The notes under the pieces are model-generated. The model had not been told where the DNA came from. It did not search any database and saw only the letters and a program-made list of their open reading frames with translations. Positions 1 to 8,071 of a DNA stretch of 64,000 nt are shown piece after piece. The number at the start of each line of letters is the position of its first letter. The stretch's first letter is position 1. The translations under genes were made by a program, and so were the position numbers. Source of the stretch: Hasllibacter halocynthiae (GTDB lineage: Bacteria > Pseudomonadota > Alphaproteobacteria > Rhodobacterales > Rhodobacteraceae); the NCBI RefSeq assembly GCF_003003095.1, contig NZ_PVTT01000002.1, positions 1-64,000 on the forward strand, in the 5' to 3' direction.

Positions 1-123
1 GGGGACTTCCTCCGCCTGCGCGCCTTCTGCCCGCAAGCCTGCTACGCAGGAGGACCAGAACCCTTCCGATACCTCCTCTACAAAGACGTGAACCGCCTCC
101 CCGCCCTGAAGGTGACCCCATGA
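1..123 (+). CDS. C-terminal end of an unidentified protein (5' end outside window)
   Basis: An open frame enters from the left edge and ends at a TGA at 121-123, giving 40 residues that finish ...RLPALKVTP. The stop overlaps the ATG of the next gene by four bases (ATGA, 120-123), the arrangement used by many co-transcribed pairs in this window, so the frame is probably a real gene end and not chance. I do not recognise the fragment. It has two cysteines near residues 10-14 and no obvious motif. Confidence 0.45.
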   Translation, partial: GDFLRLRAFCPQACYAGGPEPFRYLLYKDVNRLPALKVTP

Positions 124-683
124 CCGAGACCGCCTCCCAGTTCCTCGCCACCCGCCGCTCGCGCCCCGCCAAGCTCCTCGGCGAGCCGGCGCCGGACCGG
201 GACGCCCTCCTGCCCCTCCTCGAGGCCGCGCTGCGCGTGCCCGACCACGGCAAGCTCGAGCCCTGGCGCCTCGTCGTCCTCTCCGCCCCCGCCCTGCGGG
301 CCCTCGCCGCGCCCGTCCGCGAGGCCGCCGCCGCGCGCGGCCTGCCCGAGGCCGAGGCCGACAAGGCGGCCAGCGTCTACGAGACCTCGCCCCTGGCCGT
401 CGCCGTGATCGAGAGCCCGGTCGAGAGCGACGCGATCCCCCTGGTCGAGCAGACCTACTCGGCGGGCTGCGTGTGCCTGTCGCTCCTCAACGCCGCGCTC
501 GCGGCGGGATGGGGCGCCAACTGGCTCTCGGGATGGCCGGCGCACGACCGCGACCTCATGGCGCGCCACCTGGGCCTCGCCCCCGGCGAGCGGGTCGCCG
601 GCATCGTCCACATCGGCACCGCCCGGTCCGCCCCGCCCGAGCGGCCGCGCCCCGACCTCGCCGCCAAGGTCGAATGGCGCTGA
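120..683 (+). CDS. Nitroreductase family protein (YdjA-like)
   Basis: A 187-residue FMN-dependent oxidoreductase of the small nitroreductase family, which reduces nitro compounds or quinones with NAD(P)H in the cytoplasm; the true substrate is unknown. The N-terminal RRS at residues 12-14 matches the FMN-phosphate-binding arginine segment. The stretch PDHGKLEPWR near residues 42-51 is typical of YdjA relatives, as is the C-terminal VHIGT. Length agrees with the family (about 180-190 residues). Its ATG overlaps the stop of the upstream gene, suggesting one transcript. Family confident, substrate not. Confidence 0.85.
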   Translation: MTETASQFLATRRSRPAKLLGEPAPDRDALLPLLEAALRVPDHGKLEPWRLVVLSAPALRALAAPVREAAAARGLPEAEADKAASVYETSPLAVAVIESPVESDAIPLVEQTYSAGCVCLSLLNAALAAGWGANWLSGWPAHDRDLMARHLGLAPGERVAGIVHIGTARSAPPERPRPDLAAKVEWR

Positions 684-705
684 GCCGCCGGCGGGCGGCC
701 CGCCC

Positions 706-1425
706 GTGATCCTCGCCGACGCGCTCAGGGCGCTCGCCCAGCTCTCGGACCCGCGCTTCGTGCGGGTCTTCCTCCTCGGGCTGGGGCTGACCCTCGGGCT
801 CTTCCTCGGGTCCTATGCGGGGGGCTTCGCGCTCCTGCGCTGGCTCCTGCCGGACGATGCGTCCCTGCCGCTGATCGGCGAGGTCGCCTGGCTGGACGAG
901 GCGGGGGCGGGCCTCGGCGTCGTGGCCCTGCTCGTCGCCTCCGTCTTCCTCATGGTGCCTGTGGCGTCCGTCTTCACCGGCCTCTTCCTCGACCGGGTCG
1001 CCGACGCGGTCGAGGCACGCCACTACCCCCGCGCCGGTTCCCCCCGGCACCAGCCCGTCGTCCAGCAGATCGGCGAGAGCCTGGGCTTTCTCGGCATCCT
1101 CGTCGCCGCGAACGCCCTGGCGCTCCTGGCCTACCTCCTCCTCGCGCCGCTCGCGCCGGCGATCTTCTACGCCCTGAACGGATTCCTCCTCGGCCGCGAG
1201 TACTTCCAGCTGACCGCCCTACGGCACGTGCCCCCGGGCGAGGCCGCGCGCCTGCGCCGGCGCCACCTTCCCCAGATCTGGGCCCTGGGCGCGCTGATGG
1301 CGGTCCCGCTCACGGTCCCGCTGGTGAACCTCGCCGTGCCGATCCTGGGCGCGGCCGCGTTCACGCATCTCTTCCACCGGGTCCGGCCCTCGCAGGCCGA
1401 TGCCCGTGCCGCCCCGCCCGCCTAG
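706..1425 (+). CDS. EI24/CysZ-like integral membrane protein
   Basis: A 239-residue inner-membrane protein with several strongly hydrophobic segments (about residues 22-47, 65-95, 125-160 and 195-225). The pattern and the N-terminal LADALRALAQLSDPRF fit the EI24 domain family, which includes the sulfate permease CysZ. The start is a GTG at 706, 22 bases after the nitroreductase stop. Transport of sulfate is known only for CysZ itself; here no substrate can be inferred. Short proline- and arginine-rich repeats follow the stop, before a convergent gene. Confidence 0.7.
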   Translation: MILADALRALAQLSDPRFVRVFLLGLGLTLGLFLGSYAGGFALLRWLLPDDASLPLIGEVAWLDEAGAGLGVVALLVASVFLMVPVASVFTGLFLDRVADAVEARHYPRAGSPRHQPVVQQIGESLGFLGILVAANALALLAYLLLAPLAPAIFYALNGFLLGREYFQLTALRHVPPGEAARLRRRHLPQIWALGALMAVPLTVPLVNLAVPILGAAAFTHLFHRVRPSQADARAAPPA

Positions 1426-1452
1426 TCCCCAGCCCGTCTAGTCCCCCGCCCG

Positions 1453-1746
1453 CTAGTCCCCGGGCCAGGGCTCCCCGGCGAGGCCGAAGCGGCTGAAGAG
1501 GTCGAAGTCCTCGACCCCGACCCACCCCGACAGGATCAGGGCGCAGGCCGGCACCCAGATCGCCACCGCCCAGATCGTCGTCCGAAGGAAGCGCCGGCCC
1601 ATCCGCGGGTCCTCCGGGCTGCCGGCGCTGGTGCCGCGGATCTTCATCCCCCGGTCGCCCTGCGTCTCGAGGCCGATCACCAGCACGACGAAGAGCGTCA
1701 TGAACCAGATCACCGCGAGAAGGACGAGCGCGCTCGTGATGCCCAT
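1453..1746 (-). CDS. DUF1467 family membrane protein
   Basis: A 97-residue protein with two transmembrane segments (about residues 5-27 and 55-77) joined by a hydrophilic loop containing the ETQGDRG(M)KIRGTSAGSPEDPRM-type region characteristic of DUF1467. The family is largely confined to Alphaproteobacteria and has no known function. It begins one base after the stop of the methylmalonyl-CoA epimerase gene, so the two are almost certainly co-transcribed, an arrangement common in this group. The family call is made from the loop motif and length. Confidence 0.85.
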   Translation of the reverse strand: MGITSALVLLAVIWFMTLFVVLVIGLETQGDRGMKIRGTSAGSPEDPRMGRRFLRTTIWAVAIWVPACALILSGWVGVEDFDLFSRFGLAGEPWPGD

Positions 1747-1747
1747 G

Positions 1748-2146
1748 TCAGGCCTCCTCCAGCTCGGTCAGCGTTCCCTGCATGTCCTTCGGATGAAGGA
1801 AGATCACCGGCCGCCCGTGCGCGCCCACCTCGGGCGGCCCGAGGACGCGCATCCCCTCGGCCTCCAGCTTGCGGGCGGCCTCCGCGACGTCGGGGACCTC
1901 GTAGCAGACATGGTGGACGCCGCCCGCGGGGTTCCGCTCGAGGAAGCCGGCGACGGGGCTGTCCGCGCCCAGGGGGTGCAGCAGTTCGACCTTGGTGTTG
2001 GGCAGCTCGACGAAGACCACGGTGACGCCGTGCGCGGGCTCGTCCCGCGGGGGGCCGACGCGGGCGCCCAGCGCGCCGCGATAGCTCTCGGCGGCGGCCT
2101 CGAGGTCGGGCACGGCGATGGCCACGTGGTTCAGGCGTCCGATCAT
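1748..2146 (-). CDS. mce: Methylmalonyl-CoA epimerase
   Basis: Interconverts (2S)- and (2R)-methylmalonyl-CoA, linking propionyl-CoA carboxylation to methylmalonyl-CoA mutase and, in many Rhodobacterales, serving the ethylmalonyl-CoA pathway. The 132-residue protein is one vicinal-oxygen-chelate (glyoxalase-type) domain pair. H7 in the opening RLNHVAIAV, H78/H79 in GGVHHVCYEV and a glutamate near the C-terminus (TELEE) are likely metal ligands. The length is that of the family. The downstream DUF1467 gene is one base away. Glyoxalase I is less likely given the HHVCYEV signature and short length. Confidence 0.9.
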   Translation of the reverse strand: MIGRLNHVAIAVPDLEAAAESYRGALGARVGPPRDEPAHGVTVVFVELPNTKVELLHPLGADSPVAGFLERNPAGGVHHVCYEVPDVAEAARKLEAEGMRVLGPPEVGAHGRPVIFLHPKDMQGTLTELEEA

Positions 2147-2229
2147 GCCCCGCGATATGGCCCCGCCCGGCGGCTCCGTAAACCGGGCCTTAACGAATCG
2201 CCTCCATCCTGTCCCGAGGAGGACCCCTC

Positions 2230-2916
2230 ATGGACACCTACGCGATTCCCCGCCCCCCCGCCGACCGGCCGCTCCTCGGCCGCACCGTCCTTCTCGTCGA
2301 GGACAGCCTGACCGCCTGCGAGGCGATGCGCCTTCTCGGCGTGCGCTCGGGCGCCCGGATGCGCCGCGCGGGCGACCTCGCCCAAGCCGAGCGGCACCTG
2401 CGCGTCTGGCGCCCCTCGGTCGCCATCGTGGACATCGGCCTTCCCGACGGCTCCGGCGCGGCCCTGATCGCCCGCCTCGCCCGGGCCGAGCCCCGGATCG
2501 AGGTCGTCGTCGGCACCTCCGGCGATCCCGGCGCGATGGAGGCCGCGATGGAGGCCGGCGCCGACGGCTTCATGGCCAAGCCCGTCAACTCGCTCGCCGT
2601 CTTCCAGGAGGGGATCCTCGCCCACCTCCCCCCCGAGGCGCAGCCCCCCGGCCCCCGCGCCCTGCCGCTGGACGAGGTGGGGCCGGACCCCGCGGCCCTC
2701 GCGGACGACCTCGCGCATGCCGCCGACCTTCTCGGCGGGCCTGACGAGGGGACCATCCCGATCGCCTACCTCTCGCAGTTCCTCGCCTCCGTCGCACGGG
2801 AGAACGGGGACAGCGCGCTCGAGGGCGCGGCGGCCACGCTCGCCGCCGGCGACCCCCTCCCCGAACGCCTCGCCCGTCTCGCCGGCATCGTGCAGGACCG
2901 CATCGCGGCGGCGTGA
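2230..2916 (+). CDS. Response regulator with receiver domain and unknown C-terminal region
   Basis: A 228-residue signalling protein. Residues 16-125 form a CheY-like receiver: acidic pair E24-D25 (LLVEDS), phospho-acceptor D68 (IVDIGLPD), T96 and the conserved K117 (AKPV). The C-terminal about 100 residues are acidic and helical, without a DNA-binding or enzymatic motif I recognise, so the output is unclear; it may act by protein-protein contact. No histidine kinase lies beside it. A good ribosome-binding site (GAGGA) precedes the ATG by about nine bases. Upstream is a divergent mce gene. Confidence 0.85.
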   Translation: MDTYAIPRPPADRPLLGRTVLLVEDSLTACEAMRLLGVRSGARMRRAGDLAQAERHLRVWRPSVAIVDIGLPDGSGAALIARLARAEPRIEVVVGTSGDPGAMEAAMEAGADGFMAKPVNSLAVFQEGILAHLPPEAQPPGPRALPLDEVGPDPAALADDLAHAADLLGGPDEGTIPIAYLSQFLASVARENGDSALEGAAATLAAGDPLPERLARLAGIVQDRIAAA

Positions 2917-3050
2917 GGGGGCGACCGGCCGGCGCGTCGCCGGGGCATCGCCCGTTCCCGCCACGTTCCCGTTTCCGGCCCGGCCCGAACCGGCCCGGCC
3001 CGACGACCTGCGGGCCGTTTTCGATGGCCAACCGCGGCGCGGGGATCTAG

Positions 3051-3704
3051 ATGTCAGGCATGTCAGCCGACCCTTCCCAGGACCTCGCGCGGTTCCTCGA
3101 CGGCCGCCGCTTCGGCTGCGTCCTCGCCGATCCGCCCTGGCGGTTCACCAACCGCACCGGCAAGGTCGCGCCCGAGCACAAGCGCCTCGCCCGCTACCCG
3201 ACCCTCACCCTCGCCGAGATCTGCGCCCTTCCCGTCGCGGACCACCTCGAGGAACGCGCCCACTGCTACCTCTGGGTCCCCAACGCCCTCCTCCCCGAGG
3301 GGCTGAAGGTCCTCGCGGCATGGGGGTTCGAGTACAAGTCCAACATCGTCTGGGAGAAGGTCAGGAAGGACGGCGGGCCGGACGGGCGGGGGGTCGGCTT
3401 CTACTTCCGCAACGTGACCGAGGTGCTGCTCTTCGGCACCCGCGGCAAGAACGTCCGCACCCTCGCCCCCGGCCGCCGGCAGGTGAACGTGATCCGCACC
3501 CGCAAGCGCGAGCACTCGCGCAAGCCGGACGAGCAGTACGACGTCATAGAGGGCTGCTCCTGGGGCCCGTTCCTCGAGCTGTTCGGTCGCGGCGATGTAC
3601 CCAACCGCTCGAGCGACTGGGCAGTCTGGGGCAACCAGGCCGACGCGGACTACAAGCCGGACTGGAAGACCTACGCCTACAACTCGGCCATCGCGGCGGA
3701 GTAG
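3051..3704 (+). CDS. MT-A70 family DNA adenine-N6 methyltransferase (putative modification subunit)
   Basis: A 217-residue S-adenosylmethionine-dependent methyltransferase of the MT-A70 class. The catalytic motif is DPPW at residues 27-30, preceded by a hydrophobic strand (GCVLA), and the domain continues with HCYLWVPN and the NVTEVLLFGTRG strand. The family makes N6-methyladenine in DNA or RNA. It faces, two bases tail to tail, a BglII/BstYI-like endonuclease gene, so it is probably the protective half of a type II restriction-modification system. Base composition is close to the chromosome, unlike the endonuclease. A second ATG at 3060 is an equally possible start. Sequence specificity cannot be read from the protein. 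Confidence 0.85.
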   Translation: MSGMSADPSQDLARFLDGRRFGCVLADPPWRFTNRTGKVAPEHKRLARYPTLTLAEICALPVADHLEERAHCYLWVPNALLPEGLKVLAAWGFEYKSNIVWEKVRKDGGPDGRGVGFYFRNVTEVLLFGTRGKNVRTLAPGRRQVNVIRTRKREHSRKPDEQYDVIEGCSWGPFLELFGRGDVPNRSSDWAVWGNQADADYKPDWKTYAYNSAIAAE

Positions 3705-3706
3705 GA

Positions 3707-4462
3707 CTATTCAGGTCGGATGCATTGCTTCGTGATGCCGAACGCCAAGACGGGACATCCACCGTTACGATCCGCGTCCAGACGGTAGAGCAGCTTTCCC
3801 ATCCAAGTCGTCGACGCGCCGAACTTCTTGTAGACTGGTTCTGAACCTTCCGTGCCCTTCTTGGTCAGGACCTTGCCCAGGCGTCGGAAGTAGTCGGTGT
3901 CCAATTCATTGCCTCGCGTCAGCATCAGGCCGATCGATATGGCGCCTGCGGCGTAGAACGAGGAGAAGGCATAGAGATCTCGATCGAACGTCTGATCCTT
4001 GCTATTCCACTCCAAGTCGAATGCAATCTGACCCTTGACGAAGTCGATCCTATGCCCGTCGAGGTACCCCTTGCGGACGTAGCTGCGCAGAAGTTCGTCC
4101 TTCTTCTTCGCATGCCACAAGTTGATCGTCAGATCGCCACTTAGCCGCGTTTCGGTCCAATCCGGCGGCATGATACCATCCACATGTTTGGCGATGGTGC
4201 TCTTGTTGCCGCCCGGCGTGCGGATCATCGCCTCCGTGATGTCGAAAGCCCGAAGAGCGGACCAGACCTCCTCGGCCTCGTCGGGGAATCGGTTCGCGAG
4301 CAGGCCAGCGGCATTCCGGTACGAGTAGCATTCGAACTTCTCAAGAATGTCCGCCGGAACGAATAGCCCGACGACCTCCGGAGGATCAGCGAACTTTCCC
4401 GAAGAGACGTCGAAGACTTCCTCTTCGGGCTCGTCGCCCTCGAATGGAAGCTCGTCGGTCAC
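3707..4462 (-). CDS. BglII/BstYI-family type II restriction endonuclease
   Basis: A 251-residue protein matching the BglII/BstYI endonuclease group. The diagnostic segment is D140 followed by a hydrophobic strand ending in D149-L-E151-W-N153 and then KDQTFDRDL, a PD-(D/E)xK-type active site in its D...ExN/K form. The gene starts with GTG at 4462, directly after the aspS stop codon (4463-4465) with no spacer, so it is likely translated by coupling with aspS. Its G+C is clearly lower (near 55-57%) than its neighbours, a sign of recent acquisition. It ends two bases from the convergent MT-A70 gene. BglII and BstYI recognise AGATCT and RGATCY; whether this enzyme does is inference. Confidence 0.8.
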   Translation of the reverse strand: MTDELPFEGDEPEEEVFDVSSGKFADPPEVVGLFVPADILEKFECYSYRNAAGLLANRFPDEAEEVWSALRAFDITEAMIRTPGGNKSTIAKHVDGIMPPDWTETRLSGDLTINLWHAKKKDELLRSYVRKGYLDGHRIDFVKGQIAFDLEWNSKDQTFDRDLYAFSSFYAAGAISIGLMLTRGNELDTDYFRRLGKVLTKKGTEGSEPVYKKFGASTTWMGKLLYRLDADRNGGCPVLAFGITKQCIRPE

Positions 4463-6439
4463 TCACGACTCCCGCTTCACCACCCTCAGCCCCAGCTCCC
4501 TCAGCTGCTCGCCCGTGGGCTCGGAAGGGGCGCCCATCATCGGGTCCTGGGCCTGCTGGTTCATGGGGAACATGATGACCTCGCGGATGTTCGGCTCGTC
4601 GGCCAGCAGCATCACCATGCGGTCGATGCCGGCCGCGCAGCCGCCATGCGGGGGGGCGCCGTACTTGAACGCCTCGACCATGCCGCCGAAGCGCGTCCGG
4701 ACCTCGTCCGGGCCGTAGCCCGCGACCTCGAAGACCTTGTACATCACGTCCAGCCGGTGGTTCCGGATCGCGCCCGAGATCAGCTCGTAGCCGTTGCAGG
4801 CCAGGTCGTACTGCCAGCCCAGCACCTCCAAGGGGTCGCCCTCCAGCGCCCCGAGGCCCCCCTGCGGCATCGAGAACGGGTTGTGCGAGAAGTCGATCCC
4901 CCCCTCCTCGTCGCGCTCGTACATGGGGAAGTCGACGATCCAGGCGAAGGCGAAGCGGCCCTGGTCGGTGAGGTTCAGCTCCTCGCCGATCACGGTGCGG
5001 GCCCGGCCCGCCACCCCCTCGAACTCCGCCGCGCGGCCGCCGAGGAAGAAGGCCGCATCGCCGACGCCGAGGCCGAGTTGCTGCCGGATCGCCTCGGTCC
5101 GCTCGGGGCCGATGTTCTTGGCGAGGGGACCGGCGGCCTCGTGGGAACCGAACTGCCCCTCAATAAGAAGCTTGGCTTCCGAAGCTCTTCCTCCGCGAAG
5201 ATACTCGGCGACCTTCTCACTTACTTCCTTAGCACGTTCGAACTCCTCCGCTTCTAACTCCTCTCGGAACTTCCCTACATCGAACGGCGGACCTTCTTCT
5301 GGCGCAGTAAGCATTTGATACAGGGGCTCGTAGCGAGCGAAGGATCCCTTCTCCCGCCAGAAGATGTAGCCCATCCCCGGCAGGCCCTGCTCCTGGGCGA
5401 ACTTGTTCATCCGGTCGCAGAACTTGCGCGAGCCGCCGTCCGGCGCCGGGATGGCCCGGATCTCCGTCCCCTCCTTCTCCAGGAGGGAGGCGAAGATCGC
5501 GAAGCCCGAGCCGCGGAAATGCTCGCTGACGTCCTGCATCTCGATCGGGTTGCGAAGGTCGGGCTTGTCGGTCCCGTACTTCCGCAGCGCCTCGGCATAG
5601 GGAATGCGGGGCCAGTCGGCGCAGGGATCGACGCGCTTGCCTTCGCCGAACGCCTCGAAGCAGCCCTCGATCACCGGGCCGATCGCCGCGAACACGTCCT
5701 CCTGCTCCACGAAGGACATCTCCATGTCGAGCTGGTAGAAATCCGTGGGCGAGCGGTCGGCGCGCGGGTCCTCGTCCCGGAAGCAGGGCGCGATCTGGAA
5801 GTAGCGGTCGAAGCCCGACACCATGATGAGCTGCTTGAAGAGCTGCGGCGCCTGGGGCAGCGCGTAGAACCGGCCCGGATGCAGGCGGCTGGGCACGAGG
5901 AAGTCGCGCGCCCCCTCGGGAGAGGAGGCCGTGATGATCGGCGTCTGGAACTCGGTGAAGCCGCCATCCCACATCCGCTGGCGCAGGTCCTTCACGACCG
6001 CGCTGCGCAGCATCATGTTCGCGTGCAGCGTCTCGCGGCGCAGGTCGAGGAAGCGGTACTTCAGCCGCGTCTCCTCGGGGTAGTCGGGCTCGCCGAAGAC
6101 GGGCAGGGGCAGCTCGCCGGCCTTGCCGAGGACCTCGATCCCCGTGACGAAGACCTCGATCTCGCCCGTGGGCAGCCTGGGGTTCACCAGCTCGGGGTCG
6201 CGCCGCTTCACCCGGCCGTCGACGCGGATGCACCATTCCGCGCGAACCTTCTCCAGCTCGGGGAAGGCCGGGCTGTCCGTGTCGGCGATGAGCTGGGTGA
6301 ACCCGTAATGGTCCCGCAGGTCGACGAAGAGGACGCCGCCATGGTCGCGCACCCTGTGCACCCAGCCCGAGAGGCGGACCTCCTCGCCGACGTTCTCGGC
6401 CGAGAGGTCGGCGCAGGTGTGGGTGCGGTAGGCGTTCAT
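4463..6439 (-). CDS. aspS: Aspartyl-tRNA synthetase with an extra in-frame segment
   Basis: Charges tRNA-Asp (and in species without AsnRS also tRNA-Asn) with aspartate. The 658-residue product shows the bacterial layout: an N-terminal OB-fold anticodon domain (1-105), class II motif 1 near 150-170 ([21 protein letters not shown] region), motif 2 around [10 protein letters not shown] (220-229), an inserted GAD domain (about 290-430) and motif 3 near 597-612 ([13 protein letters not shown]). The family is about 590 residues; the extra roughly 70 residues lie at 364-434, between GYIFWRE and [10 protein letters not shown], in DNA of much lower G+C. The reading frame is intact. The start is ATG at 6437-6439. 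An endonuclease gene starts immediately after the stop. Confidence 0.95.
   Translation of the reverse strand: MNAYRTHTCADLSAENVGEEVRLSGWVHRVRDHGGVLFVDLRDHYGFTQLIADTDSPAFPELEKVRAEWCIRVDGRVKRRDPELVNPRLPTGEIEVFVTGIEVLGKAGELPLPVFGEPDYPEETRLKYRFLDLRRETLHANMMLRSAVVKDLRQRMWDGGFTEFQTPIITASSPEGARDFLVPSRLHPGRFYALPQAPQLFKQLIMVSGFDRYFQIAPCFRDEDPRADRSPTDFYQLDMEMSFVEQEDVFAAIGPVIEGCFEAFGEGKRVDPCADWPRIPYAEALRKYGTDKPDLRNPIEMQDVSEHFRGSGFAIFASLLEKEGTEIRAIPAPDGGSRKFCDRMNKFAQEQGLPGMGYIFWREKGSFARYEPLYQMLTAPEEGPPFDVGKFREELEAEEFERAKEVSEKVAEYLRGGRASEAKLLIEGQFGSHEAAGPLAKNIGPERTEAIRQQLGLGVGDAAFFLGGRAAEFEGVAGRARTVIGEELNLTDQGRFAFAWIVDFPMYERDEEGGIDFSHNPFSMPQGGLGALEGDPLEVLGWQYDLACNGYELISGAIRNHRLDVMYKVFEVAGYGPDEVRTRFGGMVEAFKYGAPPHGGCAAGIDRMVMLLADEPNIREVIMFPMNQQAQDPMMGAPSEPTGEQLRELGLRVVKRES
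5138..5350 (-). other. In-frame low-G+C insertion inside aspS
   Basis: About 71 codons (residues 364-434 of AspRS) that ordinary bacterial AspRS proteins lack at this position. I counted roughly 53% G+C over 5161-5340, against about 70% for the flanks, and codon use shifts to A/T-ending codons. The encoded segment is charged and helix-prone (runs such as [19 protein letters not shown]). It keeps the frame open. Boundaries are judged from where normal AspRS sequence stops and resumes and could be off by a few codons. Confidence 0.65.
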
Positions 6440-6679
6440 CGGCAAGGCTCCCAGCGGCGCAGGGGCGCCGGCGTCGTGACGGCGCCTCGGCGCCGGTCGA
6501 AAGAAAAGGGCCGCGCGGCCCCGTGCCCGGGGGGCAACCCGGGGGGCCCCCGCGGCGGCGCGTGGGTGAGAGCGCGGGCCGCCACCGAAGTCAAGCCGGC
6601 AGGGGCCGCGCGGCTGGACAAGCCGCCGCCACCCGCCATCATCATGAATGCAGGGACGCAAGGCATGGAGGCTGAGGCC

Positions 6680-7948
6680 ATGTGGAAAGGACTGCTCGAC
6701 GCGATGCTTCGCAGGGCCCTGAAGACGGACGCGCTGGAGGTCAGGTTCCCGGACGGCGCGGTGCGCCGCTACGGCCCCCCTGGCGCGGGCGAGCCCGCCG
6801 TCGCCATCGCGTTCCACGACCCCGCCCTGCCCCGGCGCCTCGTGCGGAACGCCGACCTCGCCCTGGGCGAGGCATACATGGACGGCGCCCTCACGGTCGA
6901 GCGGGGGTGCCTGCGCGACTTCCTCGCCATCGCCGTGCGCGCCGGCGAGATGGGCGACGACGTGCCCGCCTTCCGCGTCTGGCGCGGCGCCGCCATGGCG
7001 CGCCGCCGTGCGCAGCAGCTGAACCCGCCGGGGCGCGCGCGCCGCAACGTCGCCCATCACTACGACCTCTCCGGCGCGCTCTACGAGCTCTTCCTGGACG
7101 AGGACCGGCAGTATTCCTGCGCCTACTTCGCCCGCCCGGACATGACCCTGGACGAGGCGCAGGCGGCCAAGAAGGCCCATATCGCCCGAAAGCTGCTGAT
7201 CGAGCCGGGGATGCGCGTCCTCGACATCGGCTGCGGCTGGGGCGGCCTCGCGCTGACCCTCGCGCGGGACCATGGCGCGCGGGTCACCGGCATCACCCTC
7301 TCGGAGGAGCAGCACGCCCATGCCCGCGCGCGGGTCGAGGCGGCGGGCCTGTCGGGCCGGATCGACATCCGCCTGCAGGACTTCCGCGCGGTGACGGGCC
7401 GCTTCGACCGCATCGTCTCCGTCGGCATGTTCGAGCATGTCGGCCTGCCCGCCTACCGCGCCTACTTCGCCAAGGTGGGCGAGCTGCTGGACCCCGGCGG
7501 CGTCGCCCTGATCCACACCATCGGGCGCACGGACACGCCCGGCATCACCAGCCCGTTCATCGCCAAGTGGATCTTCCCCGGCGGCTACGTGCCCGCCCTC
7601 ACGGAGATGCTCGCCCCGGTCCAGCGGCAGCGCCTCGTGCCCTGCGACCTCGAAATCTGGCGCCTCCACTACGCCGAGACGCTGCGCCACTGGCTCGAAC
7701 GGTTCGACGCCCACGCCGCGGAGGCCGAGGCGCTCTACGACGCGCGCTTCGTGCGGATGTGGCGCTTCTACCTCGCGGCGTGCGAGATGAGCTTCAGGCA
7801 TCACCGCCTCGCGGTCTTCCAGCTCCAGCTCGCGCACCGCAAGGACGCGGTGCCGATCACGCGCGACTACCTCTACGGGGACGCAGCCGCCGCGCCCTCG
7901 CCCGCGCGGGCCGGCGCCAGCGCCGGTAGCCGCGCCGCGGCCGAGTAG
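6680..7948 (+). CDS. cfa: Cyclopropane-fatty-acyl-phospholipid synthase family methyltransferase
   Basis: Transfers a methylene or methyl group from S-adenosylmethionine to the double bond of membrane phospholipid acyl chains. The 422-residue protein has an N-terminal lipid-binding region (1-130), then a Rossmann methyltransferase fold with motif I DIGCGWGG, and the family marker GMFEHVG with YFAKV following. I place the start at ATG 6680, with GGAG nine bases upstream; in-frame ATGs at 6644 and 6665 are alternatives. It is divergent from aspS across a 240-base G+C-rich gap holding short inverted repeats but no gene. Paralogues with related but different methyl-transfer reactions exist. Confidence 0.88.
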   Translation: MWKGLLDAMLRRALKTDALEVRFPDGAVRRYGPPGAGEPAVAIAFHDPALPRRLVRNADLALGEAYMDGALTVERGCLRDFLAIAVRAGEMGDDVPAFRVWRGAAMARRRAQQLNPPGRARRNVAHHYDLSGALYELFLDEDRQYSCAYFARPDMTLDEAQAAKKAHIARKLLIEPGMRVLDIGCGWGGLALTLARDHGARVTGITLSEEQHAHARARVEAAGLSGRIDIRLQDFRAVTGRFDRIVSVGMFEHVGLPAYRAYFAKVGELLDPGGVALIHTIGRTDTPGITSPFIAKWIFPGGYVPALTEMLAPVQRQRLVPCDLEIWRLHYAETLRHWLERFDAHAAEAEALYDARFVRMWRFYLAACEMSFRHHRLAVFQLQLAHRKDAVPITRDYLYGDAAAAPSPARAGASAGSRAAAE

Positions 7949-8071
7949 GCCCGCCCGGGCGGCCCCCGCCTTCCGGGGCGCCCGCGGCCGGCGCCCCGCC
8001 CCTCCTGCCCGCTTGACCGCCCGCCGCCCGTCCCGCAAAGCGCGCGCGTTTGGCCAGCGGGGGACGATGGA

